Below, piece after piece: positions 54,869 to 63,888 of a stretch of DNA of 64,000 nucleotides; the first letter of the stretch is position 1, and the number at the start of each line of letters is the position of its first letter. This DNA is from Collinsella sp. TF08-11AT (GTDB taxonomy: Bacteria > Actinomycetota > Coriobacteriia > Coriobacteriales > Coriobacteriaceae). The DNA lies in the NCBI RefSeq assembly GCF_003437035.1, contig NZ_QSRL01000001.1, forward strand, positions 372,001 to 436,000, in the 5' to 3' direction. The position numbers were made by a program, and so were the translations under genes. The notes under the pieces were generated by a model. The model searched no databases and had not been told where the DNA came from. It saw nothing but the letters and a program-made list of their open reading frames with translations.

Positions 54869-56014
54869 ATGCCCCACAATCAATTCCCGTCGACCCAGCG
54901 CCGTAAAGCGTGGGGCCGCATCACCATCCTATTTGCACTCATCGTACTGGCGGTCATCGCGCTTCCCACGGCGTCGTTCGCCGGCACGGACACCGCAGGC
55001 AACGTACTTGCGACCGACAATGACGCCAATCCGTCCGGCGTCGAAGGTGACCTGTACTGGGCAGGTCAGAGCCTCAACCTGGACGACACCTCCATCGACC
55101 GCGATATCATCGCCGCGGGCGATACCCTCTCAATTCGCGACTGCACGGTGGGCGGCGCCGTTCGTCTTGCGGCGCGCACCATCGACATTGCCAAGACCAC
55201 GGTTGATGGCAGCGTCACGGTCGTCGGTCAGCATGTCGTGCTCAATTCCGACAGCACCGCCAGCTGCTTCTATGCGATAGGCGAGACGGTTGCCCTGCGC
55301 GGCTCTACCAAGTCGGCAGCGCTCGCGGGCGATACGGTGACCATCGATGGCACCGTCGAGGGCGATGTCGAGGTCTGGGCCGACAAGCTCATCCTGGGCA
55401 AGAACGCCCACATCACCGGCACCGTGAACGCCCATGTTTCCGAGGACCCCGAGCGCGCCGCGGGAGCCGAGGTCGGCGCGCTCAAGATCGACCGCACCGA
55501 GAACGAGGATACTTCCACCGCTAACGATGTCATCGGCGGCATCGTCGCCGCGGCGCTCTCGACCTGCTTTGTCGCCCTGCTGCTCGAGCTCGTCTTTCCG
55601 CGTGCGACTGCCAGTGCCGCCGGCATGCTCCACCAGCGCCCCACGCCCCTGTGGGTGAGTGGTCTTCTGGGCACGGTCGCTATCGTCCCCGCCGTCCTAC
55701 TGCTGATTATCTCGATTGCCGGTCTGTCACTTGCCGGAACCCTCTTGTGCGGCGTTATCGGCATCGCGTTGGTGTCGAGCGCCTTTGCGGGATGCGCGAT
55801 CGCCCGCATGGTCGGACACAACCAGAACCGCTACGCCATGGCAGCCGTGGGTGGCATCGCCGCGGGCGCGCTTACGGCTATCCCCCTCGTAGGTGATTTC
55901 ATCAGCGGCGTAGCCTTCGTCTTTACACTCGGCTACATCATCCAAATCATCTGGCGCAACGCCCACCTCAAGCCGCAGCAGGCGGCTAACACGCCGGGAC
56001 TCCCCACCGCTTAG
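54869..56014 (+). CDS. Polymer-forming (bactofilin-like) protein fused to membrane helices
   Basis: 381 residues from ATG 54869 (GAAGGA upstream). A signal peptide or first membrane helix (ITILFALIVLAVIALPTASFA) is followed by a beta-helix of short repeats (SLNLDDTSIDRDIIAAGDTLSIRDCTVGGAVRLAA ... TVEGDVEVWADKLILG ~55-195), as in bactofilins and FapA-like proteins. Four or five C-terminal membrane helices come next (VIGGIVAAALSTCFVALLLEL; LLGTVAIVPAVLLLIISIAGL). The beta-helix should lie outside the membrane, unlike cytoplasmic bactofilins. Role unknown; envelope assembly or anchoring is a guess. Confidence 0.75.
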   Translation: MPHNQFPSTQRRKAWGRITILFALIVLAVIALPTASFAGTDTAGNVLATDNDANPSGVEGDLYWAGQSLNLDDTSIDRDIIAAGDTLSIRDCTVGGAVRLAARTIDIAKTTVDGSVTVVGQHVVLNSDSTASCFYAIGETVALRGSTKSAALAGDTVTIDGTVEGDVEVWADKLILGKNAHITGTVNAHVSEDPERAAGAEVGALKIDRTENEDTSTANDVIGGIVAAALSTCFVALLLELVFPRATASAAGMLHQRPTPLWVSGLLGTVAIVPAVLLLIISIAGLSLAGTLLCGVIGIALVSSAFAGCAIARMVGHNQNRYAMAAVGGIAAGALTAIPLVGDFISGVAFVFTLGYIIQIIWRNAHLKPQQAANTPGLPTA

Positions 56015-56020
56015 CCGCTA

Positions 56021-56080
56021 ACCACCACAAAGGGGACAGGCACCTTTGTGGTGGTGCAAAGGGGTCAGGTTACTTTGCAC
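56021..56080 (+). repeat. Two overlapping GGGGAC/GGGGTC palindromes
   Basis: ACCACCACAAAGG/CCTTTGTGGTGGT (56021-56055) encloses GGACAGGCA. GTGCAAA/TTTGCAC (56054-56080) encloses GGGGTCAGGTTAC. Both fit the REP-like family with core AAAGGGG(A/T)CAGG. Confidence 0.65.
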
Positions 56081-56090
56081 CAACAAACGA

Positions 56091-56132
56091 AGCGGGGCAC
56101 CCGATCACATTCGACCGGATGCCCCGCTTTTT
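56091..56132. terminator. Bidirectional terminator between the bactofilin-like gene and the pilus operon
   Basis: AGCGGGGCA/TGCCCCGCT stem with T-run on the plus strand and TTCG-rich sequence on the minus strand. It lies just past the pilin stop at 56164. Confidence 0.8.
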
Positions 56133-56163
56133 CATGTCTCGTGTTGATATTCGAGGCGAACGA

Positions 56164-57957
56164 TTACTCCTCAGAACCGTCATCGCGCTTACGGCTACGA
56201 ATGAGATGCGCCACACCAATGCACAGCACCGCGCCACCAGCAATCCAAGTGAAGGTCACGCCGTTGAGACCGGTCAGCGGGAGGTTGGAACCCTTCTTGT
56301 TCCTGACGATAAGGGTGACGGTGCCGCCGTCGACTGACGGGGTAACCCAAGTGGGGCGATTCGTTCCCGCGGTTACGTTCAGCGTATTCGGAGCGGCGTT
56401 TTCAGAGAGCGTCTCGCCCTCGAGTTCACCAAGGCCTTCGGCGGTAATGGTGAAGGTAAAGTCGTCCAACGTGTTGTAGCCAGGGTTGCTGCCCTCGACC
56501 TCGTGCACCGTGTAGGTACCGGCATCGAGGCCCGTTACGCTGATCTCACCATTCCCATTGGTCTTAAACTTGTGTTCAGTAACGCCAAGCGAACCGTTCT
56601 CCTGAACAAACTGCGTGCCCGCAGTGCCAGATTCAAGTTCATCGGCGCCCGTGGCCTTGATAGTAAACTCAACGTCCTTGAGCTTCTTGTTGTTGTCGTC
56701 AAAGTCCTCTTTGACAAGCTGGAGCGCGTAGGTGTAATCGCGAACGGTGTCGGGCACAGACTCACCCTTTCCTCCGCTCATGGGATTGTTGGAATAGATG
56801 AGCTTAACTTCGTTGTCGTTACCTCTGCCGCCAACGGTAACCTTCTCAGTCTTCGCGGGATTGAGTTTTGCGGTGTAAGTGACGACGACCTTGGAGTCCT
56901 TAGTAATGCCAATAGCAGAGGAGCCGCCTTTGGCGGTCACAGTCTTCAGATCATCAAACTTAATCGTCAGAAGATTATTGTTTTCAGTCGTATTGTAATT
57001 AACCGCGCCAACAGGAAGTTGAACCTCAGTTCCGGTCGTATCGTGGTCATTCGCATAAACCGTAACATTGACCGACTTTTCGTCGGCAATTAGACCGGCA
57101 GAGAGTTCGTCGTGGAACTCGTAGTAATAGGTGTCGAACGAGGCAACATTTTCGGCAACGGTGCCGGTCAGCTGATAGTGAACAACCTGGCCAACCTGAG
57201 AATCAGCCTTGTCGGCCCAATCGCTACTGGGCTTGTCGTCTTTAATCTTCTTTGTAACCGTAGGAATGCCAATCTTCTCCTCAACCTCGACGGCGCCACC
57301 ACCCACGGCAGCGAAGATCGGCGAGGTGCCTGTCTGCCTTTTGTTGGAATAGTTGTTCTCCGTACCGATAGAACTATCGTCCGTCAGGAAGAGATAATAG
57401 CCAGAGTTCTCAAAAGAAACCGAGTCATCCGCGGCGAAAGCAGCGCTAGTGGCCCCCTTTGGCTTGGTGGGTGTAGTGTCCTTGAGCAAGTCGGCAATCT
57501 TATCGAGCAGATCGCCATTGTTCACGACCCCAGAAGCACTCTGGAGATTTGCGGCCATCCACTCGGCGACATCCTGTGCGGTGGGATTTTCAGTGGGAAG
57601 TTTCGGATCAGTGGAGTCATAGCCAGTGCTGCCCTGAATAGCAGCAATAATGGCGTTCCGAGTGTCAGGTGTCACATTGGCGCCCCATTCGACATCAGAA
57701 GCGACCTTGTTGCCTGAGCCAGCTCCATCAACCACCTTGGCTTTAAAAATCTGATAGGCAACAAACTGAGTCTTTTTGTTCTGGTTCGTGGCATCCGTAT
57801 TTTTTGCATTTTGCCTGATGGTAATGCTATTGGCCTCAGTCGTCGCGCCTTCAACAGCAAACGCCATGCTCACGGGCGCCATAACTCCACCGAAGCTCAA
57901 CGCTGCAGTAAGTCCGGCGGTTACTACCAGGCGGGCGATGTTCTTGGTTGTCTTCAT
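56164..57957 (-). CDS. Major pilin, isopeptide-forming fimbrial protein with LPLTG anchor
   Basis: 597 residues. Signal peptide to ~32 (MKTTKNIARLVVTAGL ... MAFA). Ig-like pilin domains follow; KKIKDDKPSSDW and VGQVVHYQLTGTVAEN start the central domain. A Cna-B-type C-terminal domain (LKDVEFTIKATGADELESG ... YTVHEVEGSNPGY, with the E-box glutamate) comes last. It ends LPLTG, hydrophobic helix, RSRKRDDGSEE. Fits the SpaA/FimA major-shaft family polymerised by a sortase. AAAGAGGACCAAAC precedes the ATG. Last gene of the three-gene operon; an 11-G tract lies ~110 bp upstream. No class C sortase is adjacent. Confidence 0.9.
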   Translation of the reverse strand: MKTTKNIARLVVTAGLTAALSFGGVMAPVSMAFAVEGATTEANSITIRQNAKNTDATNQNKKTQFVAYQIFKAKVVDGAGSGNKVASDVEWGANVTPDTRNAIIAAIQGSTGYDSTDPKLPTENPTAQDVAEWMAANLQSASGVVNNGDLLDKIADLLKDTTPTKPKGATSAAFAADDSVSFENSGYYLFLTDDSSIGTENNYSNKRQTGTSPIFAAVGGGAVEVEEKIGIPTVTKKIKDDKPSSDWADKADSQVGQVVHYQLTGTVAENVASFDTYYYEFHDELSAGLIADEKSVNVTVYANDHDTTGTEVQLPVGAVNYNTTENNNLLTIKFDDLKTVTAKGGSSAIGITKDSKVVVTYTAKLNPAKTEKVTVGGRGNDNEVKLIYSNNPMSGGKGESVPDTVRDYTYALQLVKEDFDDNNKKLKDVEFTIKATGADELESGTAGTQFVQENGSLGVTEHKFKTNGNGEISVTGLDAGTYTVHEVEGSNPGYNTLDDFTFTITAEGLGELEGETLSENAAPNTLNVTAGTNRPTWVTPSVDGGTVTLIVRNKKGSNLPLTGLNGVTFTWIAGGAVLCIGVAHLIRSRKRDDGSEE

Positions 57958-58067
57958 GTTTGGTCCTCTTTCTTGGAGGGTTCTCTAGTAACTTTTTCAA
58001 AACCAATGATCATCAGGTCGGTAGGCCTGCGCGCCACTCGTTACGGAGGCAGTACACCATTGAGCAA

Positions 58068-58078
58068 GGGGGGGGGGG
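58068..58078. repeat. G11 homopolymer tract between the pilin genes
   Basis: Eleven consecutive G (C11 on the coding strand) lie between the stop at 58083 and the major pilin start at 57957. This is long enough to vary in length between cells. Confidence 0.85.
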
Positions 58079-58082
58079 ACAA

Positions 58083-59717
58083 TTATTTTTCACGGCGACC
58101 TCCTCCCCGCTTGATGACGAGCGCGGCAACAATAGCCGCCACTCCGATGGCAGCCAAAACCGCCACCAGCACCAACGTTCTATCTCCCGTCGAGGGCATA
58201 AAGCCTCGACTTACTTCTTTACTTGGGGTGTTGAGCACCGAAAGTTCAATCAAACCCGTCCCGGCATCGGCAGTATCAACCCGCAGAGGGCTTTCGACCG
58301 ATACGGTCACCTTGGGCTTCGCGGCCGCCACCTGTTTAACGTCCAGGCCCTCGGCCGTAACCGTCACCGTACGCTTGCCTTCAAAGGCGGTGTATCCCTT
58401 GGGAGCCGCGACCTCCTCGACGGTGTAGACATCCGCGTCCACACCGGTCAATTCCACATGGCCATCCGCGCCCGTGGTGACGCACGCGTCGGCATCCGTC
58501 GACCACGAGCCGTCAGTCGTTAGAATGCGCCCGCGGTCATCGATGATGCGCAGCTTGGCGCCCGCGAGCGGCTTATCGTCTGAGCTTGAGCGCTTGATCA
58601 GACTGAGACCCCAGGTGTAGGCGCACGCGTCATCGCTCGGCGTGCGGGTGAAGCCGGCGTCGCCGGACTGGCCGGCGAGGGGGGAGCGCGGGTAACGCAG
58701 GTAGACCTCGTTGGGGTTGCCCTTCGCGATGCCGTGGTTGCACGCGCTGTTGAGCGGCGCGTTGTACACTGCGACCACGCGGGCGCCCGCGGTAAAGGCG
58801 TCGGCCCCGCCGAGCGCGGCGATCAGGTCGCCGGTGCGCACGATGAAGGCATTGCCCTCGACCGAGACCTTGCACTGTGAAGTTATGTCTGTCCACCCTT
58901 TAGCCGGCGCCGAGCTGGCATTGCCGCCCTCACATGCGACGGCGTCGAAGCCGCCGTCCGCGCCCGCCGCCACGTACACGCGCATGCTCGCAGCCACCTT
59001 GGAGGGATCGAGCCCCGCACTCATGGTGTCGACGAACTGCACCGCGTAGGTGTCGTAGGCCGTGAGGCCGGCCGGGACCGTGGCCGACAGGCGCCAATAG
59101 AGGTCGTCGGCGACCGTGGCGTCGGCGGCCTTCTGCCATGCGGCGGCGCTGTCCTCCAGCACGTGCTTGGCCACCTTGGGGGTCGCGGCCTTGGGCTTGA
59201 CGGCGACCGCACTGCCGCCGACCAGAGCCATGATCGGCGCGGTGCCGGCCTCGTTCTGGGCGACGGCGCCGTCGTCGGCGACGATGAGCCAGTAGCCGCA
59301 GGGCAGCTCGGCCGCCGTGCCCGCCTTAAGGGCCACAGACACGGCACCGGTATTGCATATCGCTCTGGCGAGTTTTGCCGCCAGCGCGGTCGTCATGTGT
59401 CCGTCGGCATTCATCCATTCGGCAGCCACTTGCGCCGTCGAGACCGTGCTGTCGAGCCCCGCATCATGAAGCACGGGGAGAACGGCCTGGCGAACGGCAT
59501 CATTCGCCCACGTTACGTCAGTTGCAATTTTTTGGTCAGTATCGGCGTCGTCGACAACGGTCGCCGAAAGGAGCTGGTACGCGTCATACCGCGTCGCAAC
59601 CGTACCGTCCACCGTAATGGCTCCGGTGTCGGCAGCATGGGCCGCCCCAGGGGCAATCGCGAAAGAGAAGACGGCAGCCATGGCTATTACCACAACGTTC
59701 AACAAATGACGAAGCAT
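58083..59717 (-). CDS. Minor pilin / surface protein with MPSTG anchor
   Basis: 544 residues from ATG 59717, one base after the stop of the upstream gene. Signal peptide ends near APGAAHA. It resembles the major pilin: an N-terminal domain (TRYDAYQLLSATVVDDADTDQ), a central domain (VPAGLTAYDTYAVQFVDTMSAGL), then a Cna-B-like domain (LAGAKLRIIDDRGRIL ... ELTGVDADVYTVEEVAAPKGY, E-box present). It ends FMPSTGDRT, a helix and KRGGGRREK. Probably a minor or basal pilin anchoring the fibre to the wall (inference). Confidence 0.87.
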   Translation of the reverse strand: MLRHLLNVVVIAMAAVFSFAIAPGAAHAADTGAITVDGTVATRYDAYQLLSATVVDDADTDQKIATDVTWANDAVRQAVLPVLHDAGLDSTVSTAQVAAEWMNADGHMTTALAAKLARAICNTGAVSVALKAGTAAELPCGYWLIVADDGAVAQNEAGTAPIMALVGGSAVAVKPKAATPKVAKHVLEDSAAAWQKAADATVADDLYWRLSATVPAGLTAYDTYAVQFVDTMSAGLDPSKVAASMRVYVAAGADGGFDAVACEGGNASSAPAKGWTDITSQCKVSVEGNAFIVRTGDLIAALGGADAFTAGARVVAVYNAPLNSACNHGIAKGNPNEVYLRYPRSPLAGQSGDAGFTRTPSDDACAYTWGLSLIKRSSSDDKPLAGAKLRIIDDRGRILTTDGSWSTDADACVTTGADGHVELTGVDADVYTVEEVAAPKGYTAFEGKRTVTVTAEGLDVKQVAAAKPKVTVSVESPLRVDTADAGTGLIELSVLNTPSKEVSRGFMPSTGDRTLVLVAVLAAIGVAAIVAALVIKRGGGRREK

Positions 59718-59718
59718 C

Positions 59719-62625
59719 TTACTCACGACTACCACCTCGATCCCGATCGCGATGGCAACGAGCATGCATCCATGTCGCAGCAAAACACAGCATCGAAGCG
59801 CCGGCCAGATACGTCATAGTCAAGCCAGCCCCGCCCGCCTCGGGAAGCGTGGTCGAATACTTATTGGTAAAGGTCGGTGGGGTTGTAGAGCCGTTGTCGT
59901 AGGTGACCTCGGTGCTTAGCTCTCCTTCTCCATTAGTCACGACAACCTTAACCTCATGTTTGGTCGTGTCATAGGCGATGTGGTCCTTGACATTGTTCTC
60001 GGCACCCTCGGGGACGACCTCGGAGATGGTGTAGCGATACTCGCCGGCCTTGTTGTACTTGACGTTGAAGGAGACGTTGCCCTCTGCGTCATTGGTCGCC
60101 GTCTGGAACACTTTGTCCTCGGCGTTCTTGAGCGCGAACGAGAACTGCCTCGCCTTGAAGGTGCCACCGTCGAGCACCTTCTTCGCTTTGATGACCGCAG
60201 ACCCCGCCAAACGATTGTCGTAGACCCAGATCTCGTCCTTCTTGGCGTCACCGATGATCTCCGCGTCGACGACGAGGTTCTTTGCCTTAGTAAGCGCTGC
60301 TTGGTATTCATCGTCGCTCGCGCTGCCCTTGAGCATGATCCACGTGGGGCTTGCCACAGCGTAGCCTTCGGGCGCATCCGTCTCCACGAGCTGGTAGAGC
60401 ACGCAATTGCTCATCGCCTTGTCTCTTGTACCGAATGAGATCTTGCCATTGGCGTCGGTCTTAGCGGTTTCAAACCTAGTCCTTGCATTCTCGATACCTA
60501 CCGTTGCGACCTGATCCATGTTCACGCTATAGAGCGTGAATTCAGCTCCCCCTAGCGTCGCTCCAACCTGCTGCGCATCGTACTTGGTCATCGTGATGCC
60601 GTAACCATTGCCACCCGCACTGGCGGAAGCCCTCTGGATGGTCCATATTTGATCGTCGATCGCTGTGCCTTCCGTCACGCCCGTAAGTTCTGCGGTATTG
60701 GAAAGAGGCACCTTATCATTGGGGTTTCCGGTCGGGATAACCTCGTACTCGACCTTAAGGTATTTCTTGTCGGGCACATCAAGCGTCAACTTCGTGCGCG
60801 CGCCAGTATTGTCTGGAACCTGCTCCATCTTAGACGAATAGTCCTTCTGGGACAGCGCAACCCAGCCACCGTTCACGCACTCATAGACCTTAAGCGTCGA
60901 CGGCACCAACGTGCACTTGGCATCCATGGTATCGACGAGCTCAAGGAAGTCGGTGCCATTTTTAAGAGCAACGGCAGACTCGTTAACCAAGATGGTGTAC
61001 TTGATGCGATTGCTATTACTAACCTGTTCACCAGTCTTTTTGATTACGTTGTTCTTGACAGTGACAGTGCCGCTGCCGGATTCGAACTTCTTGCTTCCCG
61101 ACTCGGCGCTGGCGGTGTTGGTGAACTTCACCTCGTTCGTAGAGGTGTCGAGCTCGCCGCGCTTGACCGCCGTCTGATATGTAAGCTTGGCGTAACCAGC
61201 ATATTCGCCGAGCTCCGTCGTAGGGATGGAGAAGGTGACCGTGTTGCCGTCGTTTTTTACGTTGCCGGCGGCAAGCGTCTGACCCGTAACGACCTCCTTG
61301 GCCTCGCCTCCACGCCCAAGGCCCTTATGCAGATCGTAGGGATTCTGTACGAGCGTGAACTTTGCGGAATTCGCGACATAGCTCATAGCGTTCGGAAGGG
61401 TGTCGACGATATTCAGAGGTTTGCTGTCGAGCTTTCCGGCTCCATAGTATTCTCCGACCTCACTCTTCTGACGGTTCGCGTACACCGTCCACTCGACAAT
61501 CCATGCGCCCTTCTCGTCCGAGTCGTCGACGTCACTCCAGTCGAATTTTTCATTCCAAGTTACCTTCGTCTCAGCTTCCGGCTTCTCGACCGCGGGCGTC
61601 GTTTCCTTGTTGACGACATACATTGGGCTATCGGTGTAGTACGGCCAACCGCCATTCTGCCCCGGCACCGTAACAGATGCGAAGTTCGAGTACCAGCCCG
61701 GCAGCGCATCAGAAGTGGTAGTGTACGTGATGTCGGCGTAATCCTCGTTCGCGAGAGCCGCCTTCACCTTGTCGTTAATGTTTATGTCGAGGTTGAAGTT
61801 TCTTTTGTGCCCATCCTTCTGTACGACGTTATTTCCATCTTTCAACTCATTTGTCGTCAGCTTCCAGTCGTCGCCTCGAACTAGCTCAGTTTTGCCAATC
61901 TTGATCTTTATTGAGTTGACATCAACACCGATATCTTGTTTCCACGCCGATTGAAACGTATCCTTCACCGTCACCTTATCAAGGTTGGCCGCATTGACAA
62001 TAGCTTTCAGCGCCACGCGCGTCTTCCACTTCGCCTCGCCAGTTGTTGAAGCGTTCTCTCGACCCACGAGTTCCTTGGTGATCGGTGTGTCCACCAACTG
62101 CGGCGTAAACTCACCTTTACCAGTGCCGGAAACGGAACCATCGTGCTCGATCGTTGCGCTGTTGCGCACGGTGTCATACGAACCCGTTTCATTCATCTTG
62201 GTGTGATAAACAATGCGATAGGTGATGTACTTATCCTCAAGGTTGTCCGAGAACTTGTAGGTAAAGGATTTCTCAGACTGATCGAGCTCGCCGGTGGCAA
62301 GAACAGTCGACCCCGAGCTGCCTTTATAAACCGTATAGTTCCCCGTATACGTTTGCTTTTCGTCCAGATGGTCAGTGAACGTGTAACCGCTCATATCGGC
62401 CTTGAGCTCACCTTGGTTGAGCGTGACCGTCCACGTGATGTCGGACGGCGTGCCCGAGCCGTTGGACTTGTTGATCATGTCATAGCGGAACTTGCTGGGA
62501 GCAACAGTCACAGAGCCGTGTTGGCGATCGCTCGAGCTGCCCCACTCCCACGTTGCCGTGTTCTTGGATGCGTCCTGCTCGTCGACAAATTCGCCGTTAC
62601 CCGCGGAGACACCGCTCTTCAGCAC
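59719..62625 (-). CDS. Pilus tip adhesin, C-terminal part of a frameshifted gene (LPEAG anchor)
   Basis: 968 residues in this frame. It has no plausible start of its own; it continues the protein begun at 63464. Many ~130-residue adhesin repeats (VTWNEKFDWSD, ITWTVTLNQGELKADMSGYTF, IKYTILVNESAVAL) are followed by a Cna-B domain (GGAEFTLYSVNMDQV) and a Spy0128/FctA-like domain (KARQFSFALKNAEDKVFQTA ... GEYRYTISEVVPEGAENN). It ends TLPEAGGAG, hydrophobic helix, RDRDRGGSRE. Restoring G7 (or G4) at 62649-62654 joins it to the N-terminal part, giving ~1247 residues. First gene of the pilus operon. Confidence 0.85.
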   Translation of the reverse strand: MLKSGVSAGNGEFVDEQDASKNTATWEWGSSSDRQHGSVTVAPSKFRYDMINKSNGSGTPSDITWTVTLNQGELKADMSGYTFTDHLDEKQTYTGNYTVYKGSSGSTVLATGELDQSEKSFTYKFSDNLEDKYITYRIVYHTKMNETGSYDTVRNSATIEHDGSVSGTGKGEFTPQLVDTPITKELVGRENASTTGEAKWKTRVALKAIVNAANLDKVTVKDTFQSAWKQDIGVDVNSIKIKIGKTELVRGDDWKLTTNELKDGNNVVQKDGHKRNFNLDININDKVKAALANEDYADITYTTTSDALPGWYSNFASVTVPGQNGGWPYYTDSPMYVVNKETTPAVEKPEAETKVTWNEKFDWSDVDDSDEKGAWIVEWTVYANRQKSEVGEYYGAGKLDSKPLNIVDTLPNAMSYVANSAKFTLVQNPYDLHKGLGRGGEAKEVVTGQTLAAGNVKNDGNTVTFSIPTTELGEYAGYAKLTYQTAVKRGELDTSTNEVKFTNTASAESGSKKFESGSGTVTVKNNVIKKTGEQVSNSNRIKYTILVNESAVALKNGTDFLELVDTMDAKCTLVPSTLKVYECVNGGWVALSQKDYSSKMEQVPDNTGARTKLTLDVPDKKYLKVEYEVIPTGNPNDKVPLSNTAELTGVTEGTAIDDQIWTIQRASASAGGNGYGITMTKYDAQQVGATLGGAEFTLYSVNMDQVATVGIENARTRFETAKTDANGKISFGTRDKAMSNCVLYQLVETDAPEGYAVASPTWIMLKGSASDDEYQAALTKAKNLVVDAEIIGDAKKDEIWVYDNRLAGSAVIKAKKVLDGGTFKARQFSFALKNAEDKVFQTATNDAEGNVSFNVKYNKAGEYRYTISEVVPEGAENNVKDHIAYDTTKHEVKVVVTNGEGELSTEVTYDNGSTTPPTFTNKYSTTLPEAGGAGLTMTYLAGASMLCFAATWMHARCHRDRDRGGSRE

Positions 62626-63464
62626 CGTCTCATACGTGATCGTGTGCTCCCCCCGGAAAGGTTGCCCAGATTGTCAATGGTCGCAGTCTGACCGTCGATC
62701 GTCGGCTGCGGATCGAGCTTCTTGCCATCGAGCGTGAAGCTGCCGCTCACGAAGCTGAAGTTGTCACCCAGCACGTCAGTGAACTTGACGTTCGTAGCGT
62801 ACGACTCGACGGTGAGCTTAACAGACCAGGTGACCTTGGCCACGCCGTCGGCTCCCTGGGAGAAGGCTCCCGATTTCTTCCCTTTGACGGCGCCATCCGT
62901 AGTTGGAATATTGATTGATCCCGCACCGGGGAACTTGATAGGTGTACTGCTGTCCGAGCCAGCGTTCTTATTTGCTAACTCAAATGAAAAATTGGCTCCG
63001 ACAACAATTTCCGCAGGGTTTTTGTCAAGCCAGCTCTTATCAAACGTAAAGATGACCTTATTGTCCTTGATCTCCCACGTACCAGCCTTTTCGGCAGTAG
63101 CCTCCGGACCCTCCATGAGGTCGCCACCGGCGTTATCGTCAATGACTATGGTATCGGGGAGCTTGTAGACAGCGATGTAGTTCTGAGGCGTAGGCGCCTT
63201 ACCGCTTATGAACCGTGCCGAGAAAGCTCCATAGAGCTTCGAAGTAGACGTTACGGCAGTACCGCCCAAAGGCTTATTATGGTTCTCATCGGTATACAAC
63301 TTGACCTCAACCGTTGCCGTATCGCCGTTGATCACAATCGGCGTCGGCGTCGTCACGTCATCGGCGCGCACGGGGGCTGCACCGTGAAACACTGCGGCGG
63401 TGAGGCCAATTAGAATGAAGATCAGGGCCGCCATACCCAGCGACCGTGAGCGGTGTGCGTCCAT
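62619..63464 (-). CDS. Pilus tip adhesin, N-terminal part of a frameshifted gene
   Basis: 281 residues, of which ~270 are genuine. Signal peptide MDAHRSRSLGMAALIFILIG ... APVRA, then an adhesin domain (VIFTFDKSWLDKNPAEIVVGANFSFELANK; VTWSVKLTVESYATNVKFTDVLGD). After NLSGG the frame runs into STRSRMRRC and a stop at 62619. One base more in the GGGGGG tract would instead read on as GEHTITYETVLKSG into the 968-residue remainder. Either a phase-OFF state, a recent mutation or a sequence error. Confidence 0.85.
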   Translation of the reverse strand: MDAHRSRSLGMAALIFILIGLTAAVFHGAAPVRADDVTTPTPIVINGDTATVEVKLYTDENHNKPLGGTAVTSTSKLYGAFSARFISGKAPTPQNYIAVYKLPDTIVIDDNAGGDLMEGPEATAEKAGTWEIKDNKVIFTFDKSWLDKNPAEIVVGANFSFELANKNAGSDSSTPIKFPGAGSINIPTTDGAVKGKKSGAFSQGADGVAKVTWSVKLTVESYATNVKFTDVLGDNFSFVSGSFTLDGKKLDPQPTIDGQTATIDNLGNLSGGSTRSRMRRC

Positions 63465-63828
63465 AGTTGTCCCCTAATTCCTACAACACAGTGTGGAATA
63501 CGGCGAATCGTCGGATCGAACACAACCCCAACATCAACGAGAACCTACCTAGCGCATTGCAAGAACCCACTGGGGAGCAACTTCTAAGACGGTTCGTCTA
63601 TGCCACAATGCATAACATACAATATAGATACCAGTCATGTAAACCGCAGGTAAAGAGGTCTTTTAATTTAATACCAGTTGGTATTTACCTGTTAACGGTT
63701 TTGTATCAAAGCAGTTGCATTTCAATGATTCGTGTATATGTTTAAACAACTTAACTTTGACCGAAAAGCCGATCAGAGGGATAGTCGCCTCAGCTGTGGT
63801 GCAAACGAACCTTTCCCCTTACACCAAA
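63465..63828. other. Pilus operon upstream region
   Basis: About 360 bp, more AT-rich than the surroundings. It should hold the pilus promoter and contains the palindrome at 63671-63684. A 92-codon plus-strand frame at 63467-63745 has no recognisable features and is not called. Confidence 0.5.
63671..63684. promoter_or_regulatory. Candidate operator ATACCAGTTGGTAT upstream of the pilus operon
   Basis: ATACCA/TGGTAT is a perfect inverted repeat around a central GT, ~205 bp before the adhesin start; a further TACCA half-site is at ~63629-63633. It resembles the site upstream of the GH31 gene at 31517. Confidence 0.35.
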
Positions 63829-63862
63829 AAAGGGCGCCGACCACGATGGTCGACGCCCTTTC
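63829..63862 (-). terminator. Terminator of typA
   Basis: AAGGGCGCCGACCA-CGA-TGGTCGACGCCCTT stem followed by T on the minus strand, 26 bp past the typA stop. Confidence 0.85.
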
Positions 63863-63888
63863 TTGTTAGTCGCTATAAAGCCCAGCGC

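Noticed and set aside
63467..63745. 92-codon plus-strand frame upstream of the pilus operon.
   Set aside because: No ribosome binding site or recognisable features, and it overlaps the likely pilus promoter region.
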